Shown in pieces: positions 47,701 to 57,535 of a stretch of DNA of 64,000 nucleotides (position 1 is its first letter; every line of letters starts with the position of its first letter). Position numbers and translations under genes: made by a program. The DNA lies in assembly GCF_051622035.1 (NCBI RefSeq), contig NC_135355.1:6374001-6438000 (forward strand), given 5' to 3'. The notes under the pieces were generated by a model. The model saw only the letters and a program-made list of their open reading frames with translations. It ran no database searches and was not told where the DNA came from. The DNA comes from Arctopsyche grandis (Eukaryota; Arthropoda; Insecta; Trichoptera; Hydropsychidae).

Positions 47701-49822
47701 AAACAATCAGAAATCAGAAATACAGTAATACATACATATACAATCAGAATATATAGAATATAACAATTAATCAGAAATAATAATCATAGTGACATCTATG
47801 GATTTCAGATTACTGTGTATAATTAATACAAATTATACACAGGCAGATTTTTGTGACAACAGGATTAGATTTAATACCAATTTTCAGGAACCGTTTCAGC
47901 AATGATCAGATAAAATTGGCAAACTCTGATAGAGAAACGATCGATTTGGAGTCACAAAACCCCCAAATGTAACCAGCAGATTTTGGCGAGGACACGAACC
48001 TTTGACCTCAGTGGTGCTAAATGTATACGCTATCACTAAGCCAAACTGCTGGCTATATACACTCCTATAAAATATTTTTTTGTATACATGTCTTCAGAGG
48101 GCTGGACACCAGCGCCTTGTCCATACAAACATATTACACTTCTCCCTTCCTCAATTAAGGCACTAGAGAAATAATTTTTTAAATTGCTATGGATATCCAC
48201 CATTGGCAAGCATCTGTGCTTTTATTTTTTTGATTAGTTATTTTTAATAGGAGCTAGGAGCCGCCAGACATCTATAAAATCGCCTCTTTTTTACACCCAC
48301 GAAAAGAGTCCAGTGTGCTTATTTAACGGTCGATTTTAAAAAAAATACGCGCATAGTTGCATAGAAAATATCTTTCTCATACCGATGATGAAATTTTTTT
48401 AATAATTGGTCCAGTTTCGGAGGAGAAAATTGGAGAATACGAAACCTCGATTTTGTCGATTTAAAATACGTATTATCTGGTCGAAGCTCAACTGTCGCAT
48501 TCACTCAATATATATATATATATATTGTCGCATTCACTCAATATATATATCGAAGAAAGAAACGGCAACAAAATTAAGGTTTCGGGTGTACAGCCCTCTT
48601 AACTATCTATCATATACAAGAAATATCAGCCTTGTTTAATATACGGGAGGAAAATCCTGTTCCTGTTGTTCCTGTCGTATCCTGCTCGCGCAAATTAAGT
48701 GAGGATGTACGACGGGGGGAGAGAGAGTTTTACCGCACGCCACTGATATATATACTAACCGTTTTTCATATGTATGCATGGTAAACGAACATTTTCGACT
48801 TTTTAACATTCGGTGCAGTGACGGTCACCCGTTTTTTATCCCTAATACCAAGCTGACGAGGAATTTATAAATTCCTAGTTTCGGTCAAACCGGGCGTAGG
48901 TTACCCATCCCCCTTCCTCCATCTTTATTTTTTTCTACTATTTAACAAACGATCGACAAGCGCCAGACAGACTGAACCACAGATTAACGACACGTGTACC
49001 TTATGCGTGCGCACTGCTCGCACTTACACTAAGCGAAATCTACCCAAAGTCCCGACACACCTACCCTGTATACGTTATGTGCTTCTGATACTTTAGTTCC
49101 GAATTTTGCCTAATTAAACTCGCCAGAAAGATCCAACTCAATTTTAATAATTGCTTCTGTGCACATCGAAAGGTTGATCGTCATCTGATGTGCAATCTAT
49201 CATTCGTGAAGTCGACAATTGCGTTTAAAGCAGCCATCCAGTTAATCTGGGGTTCAGTCTGTCTGGCGCTTGTCGATCGTTTGCACCAAACCCCCTTATA
49301 TCATATGATTTTAAATTACATATATGTATATATACAATACATACATATATTAATGTATTGATTTATTAAAACCTTGTAAATTGTTAATTTCAGATTGCGA
49401 AAGAATTAGACATTGATTCTATTATGCGAGAAGGAGTATATACTTGCTTGGGAGGTCCTAATTTCGAGACAGTGTCCGAACTTAAAATGTTGAAAATGTT
49501 GGGTGTTGATGCCGTTGGAATGTCAACTGTACATGAGGTAAATATCCAAACTAAAATCTCTTAGATAAATGAAACAATCTACTGTTATATAAACGTATTT
49601 AATTGAACTATATGTATGTAGGTTATCACCGCCCGTCACTGTGATATGACAGTATTCGCCTTCAGTCTTATTACGAATGAGTGCGTGATGGACTACTATA
49701 GCTCCGGTGAAGCCAACCACGAAGAAGTAATGGACGTTGGTAAACTGCAACAGAAAACGCTCTGCAAATTCATTTATAAAATTGTCCAACACATCGGCAA
49801 CAATCTATTATCAGAGAAATAG
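44736..49822 (+). CDS. PNP: Purine nucleoside phosphorylase (6 exons, 329 aa)
   Basis: Exons 44736-44863, 46419-46513, 46756-46934, 47018-47260, 49394-49537 and 49622-49822, all with GT-AG borders and consistent phases. It catalyses phosphorolysis of inosine and guanosine to the base and ribose-1-phosphate in cytosolic purine salvage. Diagnostic blocks of the trimeric PNP/MTAP family: phosphate loop GSGMG (71-75), HYYEGYP (125-131), NAAGGLN (154-160), GPNFET with the purine-binding Glu at 240, VGMSTV (256-261), LITN with the base-contacting Asn at 282, and ANHEE with His 296. Asn at 282, where MTAP has Asp, argues for PNP and against methylthioadenosine phosphorylase. The STVHE sequence differs from STVPE of vertebrate PNP. 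About 40 N-terminal residues precede the conserved core. Introns 1 and 4 hold repeats. AATAAA lies at 49996. Confidence 0.95.
45536..45735. repeat. Repeat family Q, copy 4 (PNP intron 1)
   Basis: Same orientation as 43976-44175, with TAATAGCTACTGATCTACTG and GGAAAAAGAGCTCATAAACC. The two copies stand on either side of PNP exon 1. Confidence 0.75.
47612..48058 (-). repeat. tRNA-derived SINE (PNP intron 4)
   Basis: Minus strand: head GCCAGCAGTTTGGCTTAGTG, B box GGTTCGTGTCC, 3' stem-loop at 47644-47680 (ACACTCGCC with GACGGGTGT, one mismatch and one G-T pair). Nearly identical to 7150-7556 in the head half. Confidence 0.75.
48098..48601. mobile_element. MITE, copy 2 (PNP intron 4)
   Basis: AGAGGGCTGGACACC at the left and GGTGTACAGCCCTCT at the right; inverted relative to 23473-24122, with only a short (AT)n at 48508-48526. 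Confidence 0.72.
48645..48760. repeat. Foldback-family half copy
   Basis: CCTGTTCCTGTTGTTCC, TATCCTGCTCGCGCAAATTA and CCGCACGCCACTG match the right half of the foldbacks at 2258-2636 and 33853-34013. Confidence 0.65.
48945..49287. mobile_element. Mutator-like MITE, copy 2 (PNP intron 4)
   Basis: Same sequence as 42592-42952 apart from scattered substitutions; the first five bases of the left end are missing (AACGATCGACAAGCGCC onward), and no target duplication is seen. Confidence 0.75.
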
Positions 49823-50169
49823 CATGTGTATTGAGTGTGTGTTTGAAAATTTTGGCGTGAAAATTCTTTGGGGTTATAAATTTGTTGAAAAACGTTATCG
49901 GAATTCATTCCAAGTAATGTGTAACAGAATTTTTTTAACAACGCACCAAAGTGTGATATTTTACAATGAAAGATATTCATCAGTTTGTAATTTTAAATAA
50001 AAATGAAGTGGCATGTTTTTATTTTTATATATGTACAGTAAGCTTTATTATTTAAATAAATAATTATAAAAAAAAATGTGTATTCCTCTCATTATCAACT
50101 GCGCAAGTAATGCTTCAAATAGAAATTAAAATTCAGCTCACTCACCGAGCTTCGAGTATCAATAATCAT

Positions 50170-50560
50170 TGAAGTAGAATGGGTAGAAGCGCTCTCAGCT
50201 TCCAAAAATGTTGCTACAAAAACTCCATGCAGACGGAGATTTCGGCTGTTTTGCATGGTTGTTTGTTAAGCTCTGTAGCAGTAGGATCTCTTTGAAATAG
50301 GCTCTACTAGTGAAATTGTGTGGTAGTATTAGTTCGACAAAGTCCGAACATCTGTATGTGCACGTGCTAGATGTTCGGACCAGCCTCACTCATTGAAAAA
50401 CAGGGCCGTACACCGTATTCTTTTTTAAAACTAATTATTACTTTATCTACATTGAAGTAGTATGCATAGAATTGCTCTCAGCCCCTAAAAATGTTGCCAC
50501 AAAAAATCCGTGTGCCCGGAGATGTCAGCTGTTTTGTCCAGTTGTTGTAAGGGACGATCA
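50170..50560. repeat. Diverged direct duplication downstream of PNP
   Basis: TTGAAGTAGAATG, GCTCTCAGC, AAAAATGTTGCTACAAAAA and GGCTGTTTTG at 50170-50270 reappear in the same order at 50452-50545 with substitutions. Confidence 0.6.
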
Positions 50561-50819
50561 CTTCCACGAATTTTTTTTCCCCACTCTTTTGTCTCTCTTC
50601 TGACTTTCCGTCTCTCTCTATTCGATGGCTCGCTTTTAAGCGATAATTTTGTTAGGAATGACTATTCTATACATTATACATCAATGTCAATAATACATTA
50701 AAGTACTACATATGTACTTTTACTAATAAAATTATATTATAAAAATATCGTTAATGTGGTGGGATAATCAGTGTTCGGTTTATTCTTAAATTAAACCATT
50801 AAACCATTGATGTATAATA

Positions 50820-51021
50820 CACTAGATGGGCCCAGACGTGTTATTTTGGTCGGAGATCTTGTCTTCACTAACTGAGGGGTGCGGGGGGTTTAACTACCGG
50901 GGAAGTTGGGTTTTTTTCCCTACGACACAGAGGTACCTACCTACCTACTAAGAGAAACTGTGCATGCGCCATGTTTTTTGCATGCACCAAAAGGGAGACA
51001 AGTATAACACGTGAGGGCGGA
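50820..51021. mobile_element. MITE with ACTAGAT ends
   Basis: ACTAGATGGGCCCAGACGTG, then TTAT, is mirrored by ATAACACGTGAGGGCGGATC then TAGT. GC-rich centre with GGGGTGCGGGGGG. Superfamily undetermined. Confidence 0.6.
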
Positions 51022-52586
51022 TCTAGTATATTCTAGATCTATGCATTAAACCATTAATAAAAAAATATACATAACAAAATCTCGACACTTGATCCATTGA
51101 TACTTTGTGTAGAAAGTAAAAAACAAAAACAAAACTAAGATAATAACGTTTAATCAAATAACTTTGCTCTTACAATAATCCTGGTATATAGAATAAATTT
51201 ACACAAAAAAAAATAGTAAAAAATATATATAAACGCATACATATATGAATGAATGTACATACATACATATATCATACAATATATTAAATAAAATGAAATA
51301 AATTAACCATAAATACAAGTGTAAATAAATGTATTGGTATATATCAGCCTCTAAATTTGATACTAGATAAATCACATACATTATAATAATACATTGTATA
51401 TAATAATAATAAAAATGACAAATGTAATTAATGTGGTGGTTTATTTCAATTGTAATGATTCCTAACATATATTTTTAGTAAATATATGCATATTACAAAT
51501 GTATGAAAGAATAGAAATCAAATTGGGTTAAATAAATTTAAAAAAAAAACTTTAACAAATAAATCAGTCGTGAAATATTTGGAGTCTTAAAATTATGCTT
51601 GTTGAAATATGTATGATTATGTATTACAATGTATGATTATGTATTACAATGTATGATTATGTATTACAATGTATAATATTTAATACACATTTATAAAATG
51701 GCACAGATCATCCCAAACAATTCGAATTTAAATTTAAAATATTCGAGTAGCCTTCAAGTGCCCTTTTCTTCAAAATTATACTTATGAGAAAGACAAAATG
51801 TATTATGTAATACCCAAGTTGCTATTCAATATTTTGTGTATTCGATAATTTACATTACGATACTATTTGGTGTTTCTTGCCGGATTCATTATGAAGATAT
51901 CTGTTAACATTAACAATATTGTGACACATCTAATAAACGCTATATTGTAAAAAAGCATTTGTACAAGAGATCAAGTATACATCAAGTCATTGTGGAATAT
52001 TAAAAAACAAAAGAAAAATACAATATTTGCAAACTAACTCATAAAAAGATTCACTGCAGTTCATTTATTTTTTTAATTAAACAAGATTTCTTATCTGAAA
52101 CAAAAATAAATAAAACAAAAGCGCACTATTTGTTTTCGCGAAGAGAAAAACTAATATTATGCAAATAACATTGAAATTATCATAATTATATTTTTATAAT
52201 AAAGAATGAGGGCTGACATTATTAGTATGATTTATTACATTTGTACAAAAGTTTATATTTCCTTTTCTCTCTTCTCCTTATTTAAAAGTCCATAAAGATC
52301 TTTGGTGTCAATTTATGTCACTATAATATTCCAGAGCAACTAAAAAAATGTGACATTACGCAAATCATAAACAAAAACATATGTATAATTTCTGCATTTA
52401 TATTGCACGATAAAATTCGAAATATGAAAATTACAGTATCTTCTCGATTTACTGCAGTATACGATAACCTCAAATTTAATTCAAAAACACTCAAAAAATA
52501 AATACACATGTTTATATGTTTTTATTTTATATGAAACTTATATCTTTCTGATTTATTGATGAATATTTAAAGTTCATTTTTATTTT
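51022..52586. other. AT-rich stretch
   Basis: No gene. 51608-51671 has a 20-bp unit (GTATGATTATGTATTACAAT) three times in perfect tandem. Confidence 0.6.
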
Positions 52587-53515
52587 GGTTGTGGCTATTT
52601 GTAGGTACTATATTTGCGAATTATTGGCTATTTGAAGGTACTATATCTGCGACAGGCGCAAAGCCTCCTGCGCATGCGCGTGAGCTAATAATTCTATTAT
52701 AATTTCTTACATTTAATGTATGCTAGACTTGTTTAATCAATCGTTCATTATACATGAGGCAAATAAATTTCGCACGTTATTATAATATATTTATATCATT
52801 TAGTTAGTTAACGGCTTATACTTGTATGTACATAGGTATTATACGTTGTATATGATAATAATTTTCTAACAATTAATAATATTGTTACGCACGCCGCGGA
52901 TTAAGCGAATAGAATCCCAGAGACTATGTGACCGTTCAAGGGTTATCTGTTAACGGATTAACTAAGTGCTTGCACTTACTTCCAGTATTATATCTGGACT
53001 CTAAGTGCATTTAGGCTAAACAATGACCGTTATCTGTCCTTTCTCAGAATTGGTACGGGGAGACCCAAAGTCGTGGAAATACATATTCGAATACGTGACT
53101 ATACAACAGGTAAACAGATTAGGCGTCCTGAGAGATCTACCCTTTATAAGGCGGTACGAAGGCGATATCAGGTCATTCTGGACTGAGCACTGCCAGTGCG
53201 TGTATCTCCTTAATCATCAATAAACGTTGTGAGACGACTGTTGGCCTTTTACTTGGATCCTCCACCCACCTCTACGCAACAATATTAACTAATTTTGATT
53301 ATATTTTTTACTCTACGTCACTTTACGAGTTCGAACTAAATTTTAAGAGGTTTAAAACAAAATTTTAACAGTAAACACGTTGACAGTGACAGTTCACGCG
53401 CATGCGCAGAAGGCCTTGCACCTGTCGCAGATATAGCAATATATAGCAGATATACAAATATATTATGCAAATAGCCTATAATTTGCAGATATAGTACCAG
53501 CAAATAGCCACAACC
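52587..53515. mobile_element. Mutator-like MITE, copy 2, interrupted by an LTR
   Basis: GGTTGTGGCTATTTG at the left and CAAATAGCCACAACC at the right, as in 26595-27058. TTTTATTTT is repeated exactly at 52578-52586 and 53516-53524. The solo LTR at 52883-53281 splits it; without that, the element is about 526 bp. Confidence 0.82.
52883..53281 (+). mobile_element. Solo family L LTR, ATAT duplication
   Basis: TGTTACGCACGCC to CTACGCAACA, with ATAT at 52879-52882 and 53282-53285. It closely matches the LTRs of 19088-22099. No internal region, so the element recombined between its LTRs. Confidence 0.88.
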
Positions 53516-53524
53516 TTTTATTTT

Positions 53525-54533
53525 TTGAATGACTGGTTAGTCCGAGAATATTCAATCCCATTTCAGATTAACCCAATTTTGGTAAATCGAGAATTTCAAA
53601 ATTTAAAGAGGAAAGAATTTACAAACAAATCAAAATTACTAAATGAATATAATGCTATCAAAAATGCCTCTCCCTCATATCTAACATTCAATATAAAATA
53701 TTATATACTTAAAAAAATTAATACAATTATAATAATAATAATAAAAAAAATGTCATTATGTTATTTAAAAATTATATATAATAATAATTGTATACTGAAT
53801 ACAAAATAGAATATAACAAAAATTTTAATACTAATAGATATTAATAATAATAAAAAAAAAAACTAAACTTTAACCGAAATAGTATAACATGAGTGTTGCT
53901 GAATACTTTATTTGGTCTAATGAACCCGGACACGTTCCGTGTTGTTTGAACTTTTAGTATTAGGTATTATCTTCAGTGTGTGAAATTAGAAACAGAATAT
54001 GCGTGCGTGCAAGTCGTCGATCGTCACACACGTGAAATTATTCAATACTCACACACGATAAAAATAAAAATTCAAACAATATAATGTGAACCTTTACATA
54101 TTTACATACTTTCTCAGTTTAGGTGGGAGTCGGGAGGTATTCGCGAACTAGCATTGAAACTGCACGCAAATTGTTACTGTCCGTGAACTCTTCAGTGATG
54201 CCATGCGAGACTCAAAGCGGCGCGTAACTTGCCCCATAGCCAAGGACAGACGCCTCCGCCGCGGAGTGCCACTCCAGCCCAATACTTCACATAATCGGTA
54301 AACATAACAGTCAAGGAAAATGTTGCATTCATCTCTTCACCTGCGAAAAATGCGCGAACCAATATTGATTCGTTCAATACACATCAAATATTCAAAGTCA
54401 ACTGATGTCTGGGTTTGAATTATTCATTCGCTCATTCAAAGTACATACGTACATTTGATACATGAAGCGAAACAGACCAGCTGACACGTTTCAAAACGTT
54501 CTCTTGTATGAAGGATACACACATACATATTAT
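53525..54533. other. AT-rich stretch, then mixed-composition DNA
   Basis: A 94-codon frame at 53525-53809 has no recognised domain. 54160-54300 is GC-richer (GCCTCCGCCGCGGAGTGCC) but no gene was recognised. Confidence 0.4.
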
Positions 54534-54535
54534 TA

Positions 54536-55521
54536 GGGGGACCGAAAAGTAATCAAAAAAAATATATTCGCAAATTGCTTGTCATTTTCCATAGACAGTC
54601 AAATTTCAACGATAATTTGACGAGGATCTGATTTCACCATTGACGTCAGGATATCATCATCTAATTTCTTCTTTTCGTGTGATCTCGTAGATGTCCCTAT
54701 TCTCATTTTTAAATTGTTTATACCATTGATGACACTTGTTTAGTTTCAGAATATCCCCTTAACCGTTTGTCCGCGGCCGTCTTCTATAGAAGCTTTGCGC
54801 GACAAGTCTGTAGCGCGGCTGTCTTCCATAGAATTTCTGAACTTTGCACGGGATTTTGAGCCTTATATGCGCCTATTTCAACTGTTTTAAGGTTCAAAAT
54901 TGGTTGAATATATTACTGAGAGTTGAATGCCATCTATTCAATTTGCTTAAAATTTATATATACCAGTCAAAATTAGTTTTTGTGGAACCATACTGAAACC
55001 TAGTTTATGTGACGTCACGTCTGTTGAACAATGGCGACGATACGTCTCAGTTGTATGAAGAATGATTATTTGACAATTAAGCCAAAACTACGAGATATAT
55101 TATGTATTTTATTGTTTAAAATAATACTTTATGTGTTAATCAACATATCTGGTCACTTGAGTTAATATTAAAATCTGTATTTAAGGTCGAAAACTCGATT
55201 GCCAAATTCACGAAAAGGTGCCGCCGCGTACAGGGCTTGTTCACTATATATTTATTGCCGCGGGCAAAGGGTTAAGAATCGGTGATTTTTTTTACTGCTT
55301 CGTTTTCCTTCATTACTTAGTCTAACATAAACAACATAAAATGACGCAAGTGCCCTTCCTCTATTATTGGTCTCGACATCCTTCCTCAGGTAGAATTTTT
55401 TTTGAACAGAAACAATAACTTCAGCATAATAATAAAACTTAATTGTTTACTGAAACGTGTTTTGACACAAACTGACTGCGAAAGAGCTCGTCGAATAATT
55501 TTGATTACTTTTCGGTCCCCC
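54536..55521 (-). mobile_element. Mariner element with transposase N-terminus, split by piggyBac MITE
   Basis: The ends GGGGGACCGAAAAGTAATCA and their exact complement are flanked by TA (54534-54535 and 55522-55523). On the minus strand near 55300-55390 the frame reads MSRPIIEEGHLRHFMLFMLD then a stop and KENEAVKKITDS. After the MITE it goes on LNKCHQWYKQFKNENRDIYE and, shifted, DDDILTSMVKSDPRQIIVEI. This is the helix-turn-helix half of a mariner transposase; the DD34D catalytic half is deleted. Confidence 0.82.
54759..55275. mobile_element. piggyBac-type MITE, copy 1, inside the mariner
   Basis: TTAACCGTTTGTCCGCGG to CCGCGGGCAAAGGGTTAA with TTAA at both edges. It matches 56689-57202 in opposite orientation over the whole length (for example TGTGACGTCACGTCTGTTGA, GCCGCGCTACAGACTTGTCG as complement). 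Confidence 0.85.
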
Positions 55522-55544
55522 TAATATGTATATTGTGTGTATAT

Positions 55545-55589
55545 GTTACAGTTGAAGTGTATCTTCCAGTTGTAATACACATTGACTAG

Positions 55590-55652
<63 letters not shown>

Positions 55653-56045
55653 ATATTCCAACTAACCTGGTACCAACTACTGTTATAGTTGAAGTGTATT
55701 TTCAGTTGTAATATATTTTGACCAGTTGGAATATAATCCGTCTAACCCACGTAAGTTGATTCATATGGCGAATTACATATGTATATTCCAACTGGTCAAA
55801 ATATATTACAACTGAAAATACAGTTCAATTATAAGTTGGTACCAAGAAACAATGCTTTATATACAGTAATTCATTAGTATAATCTACAATATGTATATCT
55901 TACGGTTGAAGTGTATCTTCCAGTTGTAATATATTTTGACTAGTTGGAATATATACCGTCTAACCCACGTCATTCATAAGGCGGATTACATTCCAACTGG
56001 TCAAATTATATTACAAATGAAAATACAGTTCAACTATAAGTTAAT
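55545..56045. repeat. Foldback-type repeats, two units
   Basis: TTACAGTTGAAGTGTATCTT with the mirrored TTACAACTGAAAATACAGTT recurs at 55545-55850 and 55897-56045, as at 25109-25654. 55586-55648 is an (AT)n insertion. Single arms continue to about 56400. Confidence 0.65.
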
Positions 56046-56688
56046 ACCCAAGTAAGATGGAGAGGTTGAGTTTTCGTGAAAACGTCATTCAACTAGTAAA
56101 TTGAGTTGTCACATTTTTGTTTTGAACACATTCTTAGAGTTGTCGTAATGCGATACTCTTTACTTTTATTCGTAATACATAGCAAATCTTAGCGCATTAT
56201 TGAATTCTAAATCATTCGTAATAACATCAGAGCTGTCAAAGCCAAACTGTTATAATACAACTAGCGCAAATTATTGAAAGTGTATGTATGTGCGCTTGTA
56301 AGATATATAATTTACAAGTAAAATTGTATTCGAATACGAATGACCTAAAACGCTAGCTGGAATATATTACAACTAAAAATACACTTCGACTGTAACGTAT
56401 GTATATATGTACGTACAATAAACCTATTTTATACCACGATAAGTACTAGTAAAAGGGGCGTATTTTCATCCATAGATGGGCTGGATATATAAAATATTTA
56501 CGACTACTATTGATTACAAACACAGTTCTTCAAATCAATAGAATATTTAAACTATGCCTTTGTGAAATCGTGAAGCGAAAATAATTGTACATACATAAAG
56601 ATTTTATCATTTTTCTATGCCACTACCCATAAATGAGACGACAGTCTACTTTTGAATATTGACTTTTTACAAAATTGGAACATATTAA
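56046..56688. other. Repeat-derived AT-rich stretch
   Basis: 56046-56400 resembles 25866-26410 (TTTTCGTGAAAACGTCATTC, ACACATTCTTAGAGTTGTC), so both loci carry a longer shared repeat. No gene. Confidence 0.45.
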
Positions 56689-57202
56689 TTAACCCTTTGC
56701 CCGTGGCAATAAATATAGCGAACAAGCCCTGTACGCGGCACCATTTTCGCGAATTTGGCAATCGAGTTTTCGACCTTAAATACAGATTTTAATATTAACT
56801 CAAGTGACCAGATATGTTGATTAACACATAAAGTATTATTTTAAACAATAAAATACATAATATATCTCGTAGTTTTGGCTTAATTGTCAAATAATCATTC
56901 TTCATACAACTGAGACGTATCGTCGCCATTGTTCAACAGACGTGACGTCACATAAACTAGGTTTCAGTATGGTTCCACAAAAAACTAATTTTGACTGGTA
57001 TTTATTCATTTTAACCAAATTGAATACATGGCATTCAACTCTCAGTAATATATTCAACCAATTTTGAACCTTAAAACAGTTGAAATAGGCGCATGTAAGG
57101 CTCAAAATCCCGTGCAAAGTTCAGAAATTCTATGGAAGACAGCCGCGCTACAGACTTGTCGCGCAAAGCTTCCATAGAAGACGGCCGTGGGCAAACAGTT
57201 AA
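56689..57202. mobile_element. piggyBac-type MITE, copy 2
   Basis: TTAACCCTTTGCCCGTGG to CCGTGGGCAAACAGTTAA, TTAA at both edges (56689-56692, 57199-57202). Inverted relative to copy 1, 1.4 kb away. Confidence 0.85.
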
Positions 57203-57535
57203 CAAATGAAAAAAATAATTTTAACCGACGATAACAGGAAAGTATCTAAAAATTTACATTTGCTTCCAAGAATTTCGTAGATAATACATACATACATGTA
57301 ACAGCTACAATCTCTGTTGTTATACAGGATGCGGTTAATTCAAGAAGATTTTACTTGTGATAAGATATCAAATGAATCCTGTTGGTGACTAAAAAGATAA
57401 GTTAAAAACTCAAAACCTCATAACAAGATAAGAAAGTATTCTGAGAATAACTAGTCGACTACGTTTCACCCTCCTTAGATTGTGACAGGAATAAAATTTC
57501 TAAAAATGAATAAAAATGTTAGTATAAAAAGGATA

